From: Bog-532 sp963830385
GTDB lineage: Bacteria; Actinomycetota; Actinomycetes; Streptosporangiales; Streptosporangiaceae
Length of the DNA: 64,000 nt
Direction: 5' to 3'
Assembly: GCA_963830385.1 (NCBI GenBank)
Contig: CAWHMD010000008.1
Span: forward strand, 434,001 to 498,000
Below are positions 28,316-36,485 of this stretch, piece by piece; position 1 is the stretch's first letter; each line of letters begins with the position of its first letter. A program made the translations under genes and the position numbers. The notes under the pieces were generated by a model. The model made no database searches, had not been told where the DNA came from, and worked only from the letters and a program-made list of their open reading frames with translations.

Positions 28316-29191
28316 TCAAGCCGACTTGTCGATAATCTCGCCGGCCACCCAGCGGGCGACGTGCTCTGGGTACGGGGCAGCCAGGGAGATCACCAGGTGG
28401 CTGAAGCCGGCCTCGGCCGCCCAGGCGGCCGCGTCCCGGGCGGGCCCGGGGTCGTCGTAGGCGGGCCGCAGGACCAGCGACCGGATGATCGCGGCCGGGT
28501 CGCGGCCGATCTCGGCGCAGGACCGGTCCAGCTCCGCGCTCTTGGCCAGCGCGGTGCCGAGGTCGTCGCCCGGGAAGTTCCACACGTCGGCGTGCTCGGC
28601 CACCACCCGCATGGTCCGGGTGGCCAGGCCGCCGATGACGAACGGCGGGTGCGGCCGCTGGACCGGCTTGGGGTTGCAGAACGCTCCGGTCAGGTGCAGG
28701 TAGCGGCCATCGAAGTCGAACGGCTGGGGCTCGTCCCACAGCCGCTTGATGACCGTGCACGCCTCGGCCAGACTGCCGACGGCGTCCGCGGCGCTGCTGT
28801 AGGGCAGGCCGTAGGCGTCGTACTCGCGCCGGGCCCAGGGGATGTCGGTCCGGGAGCCCGCGCCGATGCCGAAATCGAGCCGCCCGCCCGACACGACGTC
28901 GACGGTCGCGGCGATCTTGGCCAGCAGCGCCGGGGGCCGGATACGGTTGCTGGTCACCATCAGCCCGAGGCGGAGCCGGCTGGTCTGCGCGGCCAGCGCC
29001 GACAGCAGGGTCCAGCCCTCGAAGATCGGGCCGTCCGGGTCACCGCCGATCGGCAGCAGGTGGTCGAACGCCCAGGCGTGCTCGATCTGCGGGATGCTGT
29101 CCGCCTCCCGCCATACGTTCAGGATGTCGTCGTAGCTGACCTGCTGCGGGGCGGTGGCGATGCCGAAACTCGGCCGGGTCGTAGCGGGCAT
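28316..29191 (-). CDS. LLM-class (luciferase-like) flavin/F420-dependent oxidoreductase
   Basis: This is a 291-residue TIM-barrel oxidoreductase: FGIATAPQQVSYDDILNVWREAD start, AWAFDHLLPIGGD, LRLGLMVTSNRIRPPALLAKIAATVDVVSGGRL and GIGAGSR are typical of bacterial luciferase-like proteins that use F420 or FMN. ATG 29191 is preferred; the ORF extends 37 codons upstream into the operator region. It is divergent from the TetR gene with two shared operators between, so it is probably the TetR target. It ends 3 bp from the convergent UvrA-like gene. Confidence 0.88.
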   Translation of the reverse strand: MPATTRPSFGIATAPQQVSYDDILNVWREADSIPQIEHAWAFDHLLPIGGDPDGPIFEGWTLLSALAAQTSRLRLGLMVTSNRIRPPALLAKIAATVDVVSGGRLDFGIGAGSRTDIPWARREYDAYGLPYSSAADAVGSLAEACTVIKRLWDEPQPFDFDGRYLHLTGAFCNPKPVQRPHPPFVIGGLATRTMRVVAEHADVWNFPGDDLGTALAKSAELDRSCAEIGRDPAAIIRSLVLRPAYDDPGPARDAAAWAAEAGFSHLVISLAAPYPEHVARWVAGEIIDKSA

Positions 29192-29226
29192 TGGCGCCGT
29201 CGGTCCCTTCCTGGCAGAATATGAAG

Positions 29227-29265
29227 CGGAACGTCGCTCCGGTAAATATACGGAACATTGCTCCG
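29227..29265. promoter_or_regulatory. Two TetR-type operators between the LLM and TetR genes
   Basis: CGGAACGTCGCTCCG (29227-29241) and CGGAACATTGCTCCG (29251-29265) share the near-palindrome CGGAAC-N3-GCTCCG, 24 bp apart start to start. They lie in the 122-bp divergent promoter region. An 11-bp tandem duplication, GCAAGCGATCG twice, follows at 29270-29291. Confidence 0.75.
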
Positions 29266-29313
29266 TTTCGCAAGCGATCGGCAAGCGATCGGAAAAGGCC
29301 ACAGGGAGAGGGA

Positions 29314-29913
29314 GTGCCCGCCACCGACCGGCAAACCGGGCCGCCGGCCCCGCGCAAACGGGCCGACGCCCGCCGCAACGAGCAGACGCTGCTGGAGGCG
29401 GCGGCCGCGGTGTTCGTCGCCGCCGGCGTGGACGCGCCGGTCCGTGACATCGCCACGGCGGCCGGTGTCGGGATGGGCACGATCTACCGGCATTTCCCGA
29501 CCCGGGCCGACCTGATCATCGCCGTCTACCGGCATCAGGTCGACGCCTGCGCCGACGCCGGGCCCGCCCTGCTGGCCAGCAGCGCCACGCCGTACGAGGC
29601 GCTGCGGCGGTGGGTCGACCTGTTCGTGGACTTCCTCAGCACCAAACACGGGCTGGCCGCGACCCTGCAGTCCGGCGATCCGCGGTTCGCGCCGCTGCAC
29701 GCCTACTTCCTCGACCGGCTCACCCCGGTGTGCGCGTCACTGCTGGACGCCGCGGCCGCCGCCGGGCAGATCGGCGGCGAGGTGAACGCCGGCGGGTTCC
29801 TGTACGCCATCGGCAACCTGTGCGCGGGGGTCAGGGACGACCCCCGCTACGACGCCCGCGGCATGGTCCACCTGCTGGTGGCCGGGCTGGCCGCTCAGCC
29901 CGCGGGCGGCTGA
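29314..29913 (+). CDS. TetR-family transcriptional regulator
   Basis: This 199-residue regulator has an N-terminal HTH (ARRNEQTLLEAAAAVFVAAG, then VRDIATAAGVGMGTIYRHFPTRADLI) and a TetR_C-like ligand domain. GTG 29314 follows a GGGAGAGGGAG ribosome-binding site and leaves the two operators upstream. It probably represses itself and the divergent LLM oxidoreductase. Its 3' end overlaps the convergent DUF4097-like gene by 19 bp. Confidence 0.9.
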   Translation: MPATDRQTGPPAPRKRADARRNEQTLLEAAAAVFVAAGVDAPVRDIATAAGVGMGTIYRHFPTRADLIIAVYRHQVDACADAGPALLASSATPYEALRRWVDLFVDFLSTKHGLAATLQSGDPRFAPLHAYFLDRLTPVCASLLDAAAAAGQIGGEVNAGGFLYAIGNLCAGVRDDPRYDARGMVHLLVAGLAAQPAGG

Positions 29914-30941
29914 GGCGGCTTCGGCGGCACCGGCGGCTTCGCGGGTGCGGGCTCCCCGCCACCACCCGAGCTGACCGGGCGGCCGCCGGTCCCCCGGCTG
30001 ATCGACAGCTGGCCACCGCCGCTGGTCACCGTGAGGCTGCGGGGCGCCGACGGGTCAGAGGAGATGCTCACCGCTTCCGGCCCGCCGTCGCTGTCGGTGT
30101 TCAGCGCGTAGGGGCCGCCGGGTACATCGAGCGCGGCCGGCCCGCCGTCGGTGCTCAGCGTCACCATGTCGGGCTCGGTCGCGAGACTGAGCTGACCCGA
30201 ACCGCCGCCGGTGATGACGGTGGCGGTCTGGGCGCTGACGTCCTGCATGGTCACCGGGCCGCCGCCGGAATCGGCCTGCACGGTCCCGGTCAGCCCGTAC
30301 ACCGACAGCGCCCCGCCGTCGGTGCTGACCGTGGCCGGGCCGTCGACCCGCCGGGCGGACAGCGGGCCGCCGCCGGTGTCGGCGTGCAGCGCCCCGGTCA
30401 GGCCGGTCAGGTCCAGTGAGCCGCCGTCGGTGCCGACCGTGGCCGGGCCGCTGATGTGCTCGAGGACCACCGGGGCGCCGCCCGAATCCACGTTCGCGCC
30501 GGCCACCCCGGAGATCGACACCGGATCCCCGTTGCTGGTCACGGTGGCGGACACCTTGGACGTGGCCGGGACCGTCACGACAAACGTCACGCTGCAGTTG
30601 CCGCCGTCGCCGCAGGCCGGGTCGGCCAGGGTGAGACGGCCGCCGGAGACCGAGTCCTGGACCGCCGGGGGCGGGCCGGCCGACTTGTCGTAGCTGATCA
30701 GCTCGTTGACCTGCACGGTGTGGCCGGTACCGGCGTGCACCAGCACCGCGCCGTCCTCGCTCTGCACGTTCAGGCTGGTGATCGGCTGGGTCACCGACAC
30801 CGTGCGGCTGATGGTGTGCGCGGGTGTCACGTGCTGGCTGCCGAGCCCCGCGTGGGTGATCAGGCGGACGCCGGGCACCGCCAGCGCGGCCGCGGTCGCC
30901 AGCCCGGACAGGCCCCAGATCCAGCGCCCGGAGGCGGTCAC
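29895..30941 (-). CDS. DUF4097-like beta-repeat protein with N-terminal membrane anchor
   Basis: This 348-residue protein has one N-terminal hydrophobic segment (IWGLSGLATAAALAVPG), then an extracytoplasmic region of repeated short beta strands in which TDGG, SDGG or TGGGP recurs about every 18-20 residues (GPATVGTDGGSLDLTGLTG, GPATVSTDGGALSVYGLTG). This is the DUF4097/putative adhesin beta-solenoid found in LiaG-like envelope-stress proteins. The tail is proline-rich. GTG 30941 overlaps the histidine kinase stop (GTGA), so kinase and sensor-like protein are translationally coupled. Confidence 0.78.
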   Translation of the reverse strand: MTASGRWIWGLSGLATAAALAVPGVRLITHAGLGSQHVTPAHTISRTVSVTQPITSLNVQSEDGAVLVHAGTGHTVQVNELISYDKSAGPPPAVQDSVSGGRLTLADPACGDGGNCSVTFVVTVPATSKVSATVTSNGDPVSISGVAGANVDSGGAPVVLEHISGPATVGTDGGSLDLTGLTGALHADTGGGPLSARRVDGPATVSTDGGALSVYGLTGTVQADSGGGPVTMQDVSAQTATVITGGGSGQLSLATEPDMVTLSTDGGPAALDVPGGPYALNTDSDGGPEAVSISSDPSAPRSLTVTSGGGQLSISRGTGGRPVSSGGGGEPAPAKPPVPPKPPQPPAG

Positions 30942-32239
30942 CGCGCGCACGGCAGGTCCACGGTGAGCAGGGTCGGCCCGCCGGCCGGGCTGGCGATCTC
31001 GAAGCTGCCGTCGACCGACGCGGCCCGTTTGGCCAGGCCGGCCAGGCCGGTGCCGCGGGCGGGGTCGGCCCCGCCGACCCCGTCGTCGGTGACGATGATG
31101 TGCAACCGGTCCTCCGCTCGGTGGACGAACACCTCGGCCTGGGTGGCCTGGGCGTGCTTGGAGATGTTGGTGAGCCCCTCGGAGACCACGAAGTAGGCGA
31201 CCGCCTCGATCGTGGCGGCCGGGCGGCGCGACACGTCGACGGTCACCTTGACCGGGATCGGCATCCGGGCCGCGACCCCGGACAGGGCCGCGTCCAGGCC
31301 GCGGTCCTCCAGCACCGGCGGGTGCAGCCCGCGGATCAGGTTCCGCAGCTCGGCCAGGGCGGCCTTGGCTTCCTCGTGCGCCTCGGCGATGACCAGCTGG
31401 GCCTGCTCGCCGCCGGGCCGTTCGGCCCGGGCCATACCCAGCCGGATGGCCAGCGAGACCAGCCGCTGCTGGGTGCCGTCGTGCAGGTCGCGTTCCAGCC
31501 GCCGCCGCTCGGCGTCGGCCGCGTCGACCGCGCCGGCCCGGGTCTGGGTCAGCTGCTCGACCCGGAGCTGCAGTTCCTCTTCCCGGCTGGGCCCCAGCAG
31601 CGCCCGGGCCGCCCGCGCGTCCAGCGATCCGACCGCGGCGCTGAACCAGGGCGCGGCCACCAGGGCGACGATCCCGCCCGCGGTCAGGGCCGCGTCGAGC
31701 GGGATCCACTGCAGCACCGGGACGTGCGCCACCCCGGCCGACTGCCCGCCCCGCAGCAGGGTGCCGTCCGGCCGGGTCCAGGCCCAGGTGTACAGGATCG
31801 TGTAGGAGGCGCCGCCCAGCCACAGCAGGAACGCAAGCGCCGTCGCGGCCGCCAGGGCCGGGCCCACCAGCAGGTGGTAGCCCGCCTGCTGCCAGGTGGA
31901 CCGGGCCCGGACCATGGCGACGAGCCCGGGGCCGGTCCATCGGTCCGGTAGGCCGGGCCGCGGCGGTATGTCGATCCCGGCGGTGGTTCGCAGCCGGTAC
32001 CGCTGGATCCGGGTGAGCAGCGGCAGCGCCAGGAACACGACGGCGGCCAGGCCCATGATGGGCACCACCCAGATGATCCGCCGCGCCGCCACGGCGGGCA
32101 CCAAGATGACGGCCAGGGCGGCAATCTGCACCGGAATCCCGCCGACCAGATACAAGGTCTGACGCCAGGCGGCCGGTGACCACGGCACGCGGCGGTACCG
32201 CGCCGTGAGCCCGTCATCACGGGCGGCAAGGGTGGTCAT
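30938..32239 (-). CDS. NarL-type sensor histidine kinase
   Basis: This 433-residue membrane kinase has hydrophobic segments in the first 200 residues (two near 30-75, two or more near 125-200). The dimerisation/phosphorylation segment is RRRLERDLHDGTQQRLVSLA (HisKA_3, phospho-His in DLHDG) and the ATP-binding domain has TDDGVGG and GTGLAGLAKRA. It has no adjacent regulator on its own strand; the best partner is the NarL-type regulator at 35652-36302, beyond the divergent ABC genes. Likely senses envelope or drug stress. Confidence 0.88.
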   Translation of the reverse strand: MTTLAARDDGLTARYRRVPWSPAAWRQTLYLVGGIPVQIAALAVILVPAVAARRIIWVVPIMGLAAVVFLALPLLTRIQRYRLRTTAGIDIPPRPGLPDRWTGPGLVAMVRARSTWQQAGYHLLVGPALAAATALAFLLWLGGASYTILYTWAWTRPDGTLLRGGQSAGVAHVPVLQWIPLDAALTAGGIVALVAAPWFSAAVGSLDARAARALLGPSREEELQLRVEQLTQTRAGAVDAADAERRRLERDLHDGTQQRLVSLAIRLGMARAERPGGEQAQLVIAEAHEEAKAALAELRNLIRGLHPPVLEDRGLDAALSGVAARMPIPVKVTVDVSRRPAATIEAVAYFVVSEGLTNISKHAQATQAEVFVHRAEDRLHIIVTDDGVGGADPARGTGLAGLAKRAASVDGSFEIASPAGGPTLLTVDLPCAR

Positions 32240-32420
32240 GGCTCAACGGTACGACCCGGGCCATGGCCGCTCCATGTAGCGCGGTACCGCATCGCGGTGG
32301 TGCTAGGTACACCCCGGAAACGGGATTCTGGCGCAATGTGTCCGGGCTTGCGGGCGGCCAGGGTTACCAGCATGGCCGGGAATTGCGGTCAGTCTTTTTC
32401 CCCCCGATAAAGAGGTCCCG

Positions 32421-33149
32421 ATGCGTCAGCGCAGCAGGCTCGGTGCGGAGATTCACACGGCCGGAGAGGTGATCCGCCTCGATTCGGTGACCAAGAGCTA
32501 CCAGGCGGGGGCGCCGCCCGCGCTGGACGACGTCCAGCTGAGCGTGGCCGCCGGGGAGGTGCTGGCGGTCCTGGGGCCGTCCGGCAGCGGCAAGTCGACC
32601 CTGCTCAACCTGGTCGCCGGGCTCGACCGGCCCAGCACCGGCCAGGTCAGCATCGCCGGGCGGCGGATCGACAAGCTGAGCGAGAGCGCGCTGGCCCGGT
32701 TCCGCGCCCGGCACGTGGGGATCATCTTCCAGTTCTTCAACCTGCTGGACGACCTCACCGTCGAGGACAACGTGCTGCTGCCGGCCCAGCTGGCCGGGGC
32801 ATCCCGGCGCCAGGCCCGGGCGCGGGCCGGTGAGCTGCTGGACCGGATGGAGATCGCGCAGTACCGCAACGCCTACCCGGCCCGGATGTCGGGCGGCCAG
32901 CGGCAGCGCGTGGCGGTCGCCCGGGCGCTGGTCAACGCGCCGGAGCTGCTGCTGGCGGACGAGCCGACCGGGGCACTGGACACCGCCACCGGGCACCAGA
33001 TCACCGGGCTGCTGCGGGAGCTCAACAACGAGGGGCAGACGATGGTCCTGGTCACCCACGACCGGTCGCTGGCCCAGCGGGTCGCCGCCCGGGCCATCGA
33101 GCTGGTGGACGGGCAGCTGATGAGCGACACCGCCCGGGTGCCGGCGTGA
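32421..33149 (+). CDS. ABC transporter ATP-binding protein (MacB/LolD-like)
   Basis: This 242-residue ATPase has Walker A GPSGSGKST, Q-loop QFFNLL, signature MSGGQRQRVAVARAL, Walker B LLLADEPTGALD and H-loop VTHD. The subfamily powers FtsX-type permeases in drug or lipoprotein export. ATG 32421 follows AGAGG; GTG 32469 is an alternative that starts at the conserved VIRLDSVTKSY. The stop overlaps the permease start. Confidence 0.93.
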   Translation: MRQRSRLGAEIHTAGEVIRLDSVTKSYQAGAPPALDDVQLSVAAGEVLAVLGPSGSGKSTLLNLVAGLDRPSTGQVSIAGRRIDKLSESALARFRARHVGIIFQFFNLLDDLTVEDNVLLPAQLAGASRRQARARAGELLDRMEIAQYRNAYPARMSGGQRQRVAVARALVNAPELLLADEPTGALDTATGHQITGLLRELNNEGQTMVLVTHDRSLAQRVAARAIELVDGQLMSDTARVPA

Positions 33150-35534
33150 ACGGCCCGGACCGGGGCACCGGCAGCGCCCTCCGCTGGCTGGCGCCGATCC
33201 GGACCGCCACCGGGGGAGTGCGGCGGCACAAGCTGCAGGCCACCGTGATCGCGGCCGTACTGCTGATCGCGACCGCGTCCGCCACCTTGGGTTTCGCGCT
33301 GCTGGCGGCCAGCAACGCCCCGTTCCAGCACGCCTTCAGCGCCCAGCGCGGCGCGCACGCGGCCGTCACCGTGGACCGGGCACACGCCAGCCCGGCCGGG
33401 CTGGCCGCCACCACCCGGCTGCCCGGGGTCACCGCCGCGGCCGGGCCGTTCGGCGCCGCCACGGTGGCGACCGACTTCGGCGGGTATCCGTTCGGCCAGC
33501 TGACGCTGGTGGGACGGTCCGCGCCGGGCGGCCCGGTCGATGACCTGGTGCTCAGCGCCGGGCACTGGGCGAACGGCCCCGGCCAGCTGGTGATGGACGG
33601 CCCGGCCGCGCCCGCGGGCAGCGGCGGCCCGGTGCTCGGCGGCACCGTCGTGCTGCCCGGCCTGCGCGGCCGCCCGGCCCTGAAGATCGTCGGGTTCGCC
33701 ACCTCGGTGACCAGCACCGCCGACGGCTGGGTCACCCCCAGCGAGATCACCCAGCTGCGGGCGCGGGTACCGGCCGGCGGCGCCCCGGCCAGCGCGCAGA
33801 TGCTCTACCGGTTCACCAAGGCCGGGAGCTACAGCCAGGTGCGGGCGGACGTGGCCAAGGTGTCCCGGGCGCTGCCCGCGGGCGCGGTGACCGGGGCTGC
33901 GTCCTGGCTCAGCGCGCAGGGCGCGAACGCCAGCAACGGCTCGATCATGGAGCCGTTCGTGGTCGCGTTCGCGCTGATCGGGCTGATCATGGCGGTGCTG
34001 ATCGTCGGCAACGTGGTCAGCGGGGCGGTGGTCGCCGGGTACTACCGGATCGGCGTGCTGAAGAGCCTCGGCCTGACCCCCGGCCAGGTGGTGGTGGCCT
34101 ACCTGGGCCGGGTCGGCTGGCCCGCGCTGGTGGGGGCGGTGGCCGGGGCGGTGGTCGGCGACATCCTGGCCACCCCGGTGCTGGGCGATTCGGCCCAGGC
34201 CTACGGGGTCGGCCGCCAGGTCATCCCCTGGTGGGCGGCGCTGGCGGCCCCGGCCGGGATGCTGGTGCTGACCGGGCTGGCCGCGGCCGGCCCGGCGCTG
34301 CGCGGCCTGGCTGTCGGCCGTGCAGGCGATCGCGGCCGGCCGCGCGCCCCGGATCGGCCGCGGGTACGCCGCGCACCGGCTGGCGGCCCGGCTGCGGCTG
34401 CCCCGGCCGGTCGGTCTCGGCCTGGCTGCGCCGTTCGCCCGGCCCGCCCGGACCCTGGTCGGCCTGGCCGCGATCGCGTTCGGGGCCACCGCGGTGATCT
34501 TCGCGTTCGGGCTCAGCTCCTCGCTGGGCCGGGCCGAGCAGGCGCAGACCCACTCGGCCACGGTGCCGGTGGTCGTGCAGCAGAACCCGGACGGGTCGCG
34601 GCAGGCGCCGGCTGCGGCGCAGGACGCGGCCCTGGCGGCGGCGCTGCGGGCCCAGCCGGGCACCGCCCACTACGTGGCCGAGTACGGGACCCAGGTCAAG
34701 GTGCCGGGCGTCGCGGGCAGCGTGTTCGCCCGGGCCTACGGCGGCGACGCCTCCTGGATGGGGTTCGGGATGATCAGCGGGCACTGGCCGGATGGGCCCG
34801 GGCAGATCGCGGTCAACACCGCGTTCCTGGCCCAGAGCGGCCTGGCGGTCGGCCAGCCGGTCACCGTCAGCACCGGGACCAGCCAGGTCACGGTGCGGAT
34901 CGCCGGTGAGGTGTTCGACCCCTCGGGCGGCCAGCCGGACCTGTTCGGCAGCGCGCAGGCGCTGCCCGGCGTGGCCACCAGCCAGAACCTGAACCAGTTC
35001 GACGTCGGGCTGAAGCCGGGGACCATCCCCGTCGGCTATCTCCAGGCCCTGAACGGGGCTCTCGGGCCCAGCAGCGCCTGGGCCGCGATGCCGCCGCAGG
35101 GCGGGGACTTTTACTCGGTCGCCGGCGACCTGGTGCGCCTGCTGGCGCTGATGGTGGCGGCCGCGGCCGGGCTGGGGGTGCTCAACACGGTGCTCATGAC
35201 CACCCGGGACCGGGTTCACGATCTGGGAATCTTCAAGGCGCTGGGCATGCGGCCCCGGCAGCTGCTGGTCATGGTGGTGTGCTGGATCGCCGGGCCTGCG
35301 GTGATGGCCGGGGCGATCGCGGCGCCCGCCGCGGTGGCGCTGAACTCGGCCACCGTGCGGGCGATGGCGGGGACCGCGCACACCGCCATCCCGGCCAGCT
35401 TCACCCAGGTGTTCCCGCCCGCCCGGCTGGCGCTGCTGGCGCTGGCGGCGCTGGTCATCGCCCTGGCGGGGGCGCTGCTGCCGGCCAGCTGGGCCGCCCG
35501 GGCCCGGCCCGCCGCCGCGCTGCGGGCCGAATGA
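33146..35534 (+). pseudogene. FtsX-family ABC transporter permease, split by one frameshift
   Basis: Two overlapping frames make one permease of about 795 residues. The first (from GTG 33146) has an N-terminal helix, a large extracytoplasmic domain and the first FtsX domain (AFALIGLIMAVLIVGN, YYRIGVLKSLGLTPGQVV). The second carries another extracytoplasmic domain and the second FtsX domain (LLALMVAAAAGLGVLNT, RVHDLGIFKALGMRPRQLL). The total of 2389 bp is one base off a multiple of three; the shift lies near 34290-34325. Everything else is intact, so the gene may be functional in reality. Partner of the upstream ATPase. Confidence 0.82.
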
Positions 35535-35544
35535 CCCAGCCGGC

Positions 35545-35585
35545 GGGCTGGTGCGGGCCACCACGGGGGCGGCCCGCACCAGCCC
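35545..35585 (+). terminator. Strong hairpin after the ABC permease
   Basis: Two perfectly complementary 15-bp arms (GGGCTGGTGCGGGCC at 35545 and its complement at 35571) around an 11-base loop, 10 bp after the permease stop. No T-run follows, as is common in actinomycetes. It may separate or attenuate transcription into the response regulator. Confidence 0.65.
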
Positions 35586-35651
35586 AGAGCGCACCAGCCC
35601 GAAGCGCAGTAGCGTGGTCGCCGTGACGGAAGGTCCGGGGCCGGCCAGCGG

Positions 35652-36302
35652 GTGGTGATCGCCGAGGATTCGGTGCTGCTGCTGGCCGGGCTGACCAAGC
35701 TGCTGGAAAGCGCCGGCTTCCAGGTGGTGGCGACCGCCGCCGACGGGGCGGCGCTGGTGGCCGCGGTCGAGCGGGCCCAGCCGGACGTGGTGATCGCCGA
35801 CGTGCGGATGCCGCCCACCTTCACCGACGAGGGGATCCGGGCCGCCCTGGTCATCCGGGCCCAGTGGCCGCGGATCGCGATCCTGGTGCTGTCCCAGTAC
35901 GTGGAGGAACGGTACGCCGCCGATCTGCTGTCCGCGCACACGCACGGCGTCGGGTACCTGCTCAAGGACCGGGTGGCCGACGTGTCCGAGTTCCTGGACG
36001 CGCTGCGCCGGGTGGCGGCGGGCGGCACCGCCCTGGACCCCGAGGTGGTGGCCCAGCTGCTGGTGAGGCGGGGCGGTGACCCGCTGGGCGACCTGACCGA
36101 ACGGGAACGCGGGGTGCTCGCGCTGATGGCCGAGGGCCGGTCCAACGCCGAGATCGGCGCCACCTTGGTCATCACCGACAGCGCGGTCAGCAAGCACATC
36201 AATTCGATCTTCGCCAAGCTCGGTCTGTACCCGGGCGACGCCGGCCACCGGCGGGTGCTGGCGGTGCTCCGCTACCTGGGCGCCGGGCCGGTCAGTCCTT
36301 GA
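35652..36302 (+). CDS. NarL/LuxR-type response regulator
   Basis: This 216-residue regulator has a receiver domain (VVIAEDSVLLLAGL; phospho-Asp in VVIADVRMP; Lys in YLLKDR) and a LuxR-type HTH (LTERERGVLALMAEGRSNAEI, then VSKHINSIFAKLGL). GTG 35652 is the first start in frame. A better-looking GTG at 35623 is out of frame by one base; restoring a base in the GGGGCCGGCC run would yield a natural MTEGPGAGQR lead. It is probably paired with the kinase at 30938-32239, flanking the ABC transporter it may control. Confidence 0.88.
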   Translation: MVIAEDSVLLLAGLTKLLESAGFQVVATAADGAALVAAVERAQPDVVIADVRMPPTFTDEGIRAALVIRAQWPRIAILVLSQYVEERYAADLLSAHTHGVGYLLKDRVADVSEFLDALRRVAAGGTALDPEVVAQLLVRRGGDPLGDLTERERGVLALMAEGRSNAEIGATLVITDSAVSKHINSIFAKLGLYPGDAGHRRVLAVLRYLGAGPVSP

Positions 36303-36349
36303 TCACTTAAACGGGCGCCCGGGGATCCGCGCACGCTAATTTGTGCCGC

Positions 36350-36485
36350 ATGACCAGCTTTACGGGGCATCCTCGGCATCCTCGTCGTCATCCTGGTCGT
36401 CATTCTGGTCGGCCTGGCGGTGCTGCTGCCGGTCAAGCCGCCCCAGGGCCTGCCGCAGCCAGTGCTAGAGGACACCGCTGCCTGA
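36350..36485 (+). pseudogene. Small single-helix membrane protein, frameshifted
   Basis: ATG 36350 opens MTSFTG, then a frame change of one base in the GGGG run at 36364-36367 leads into GILGILVVILVVILVGLAVLL, a perfect membrane helix, followed by PVKPPQGLPQPVLEDTAA and stop. The 136-bp span is one base over 45 codons. With three Gs a 44-residue tail-exposed membrane protein results. It overlaps the convergent ligase gene by 21 bp. Confidence 0.5.
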
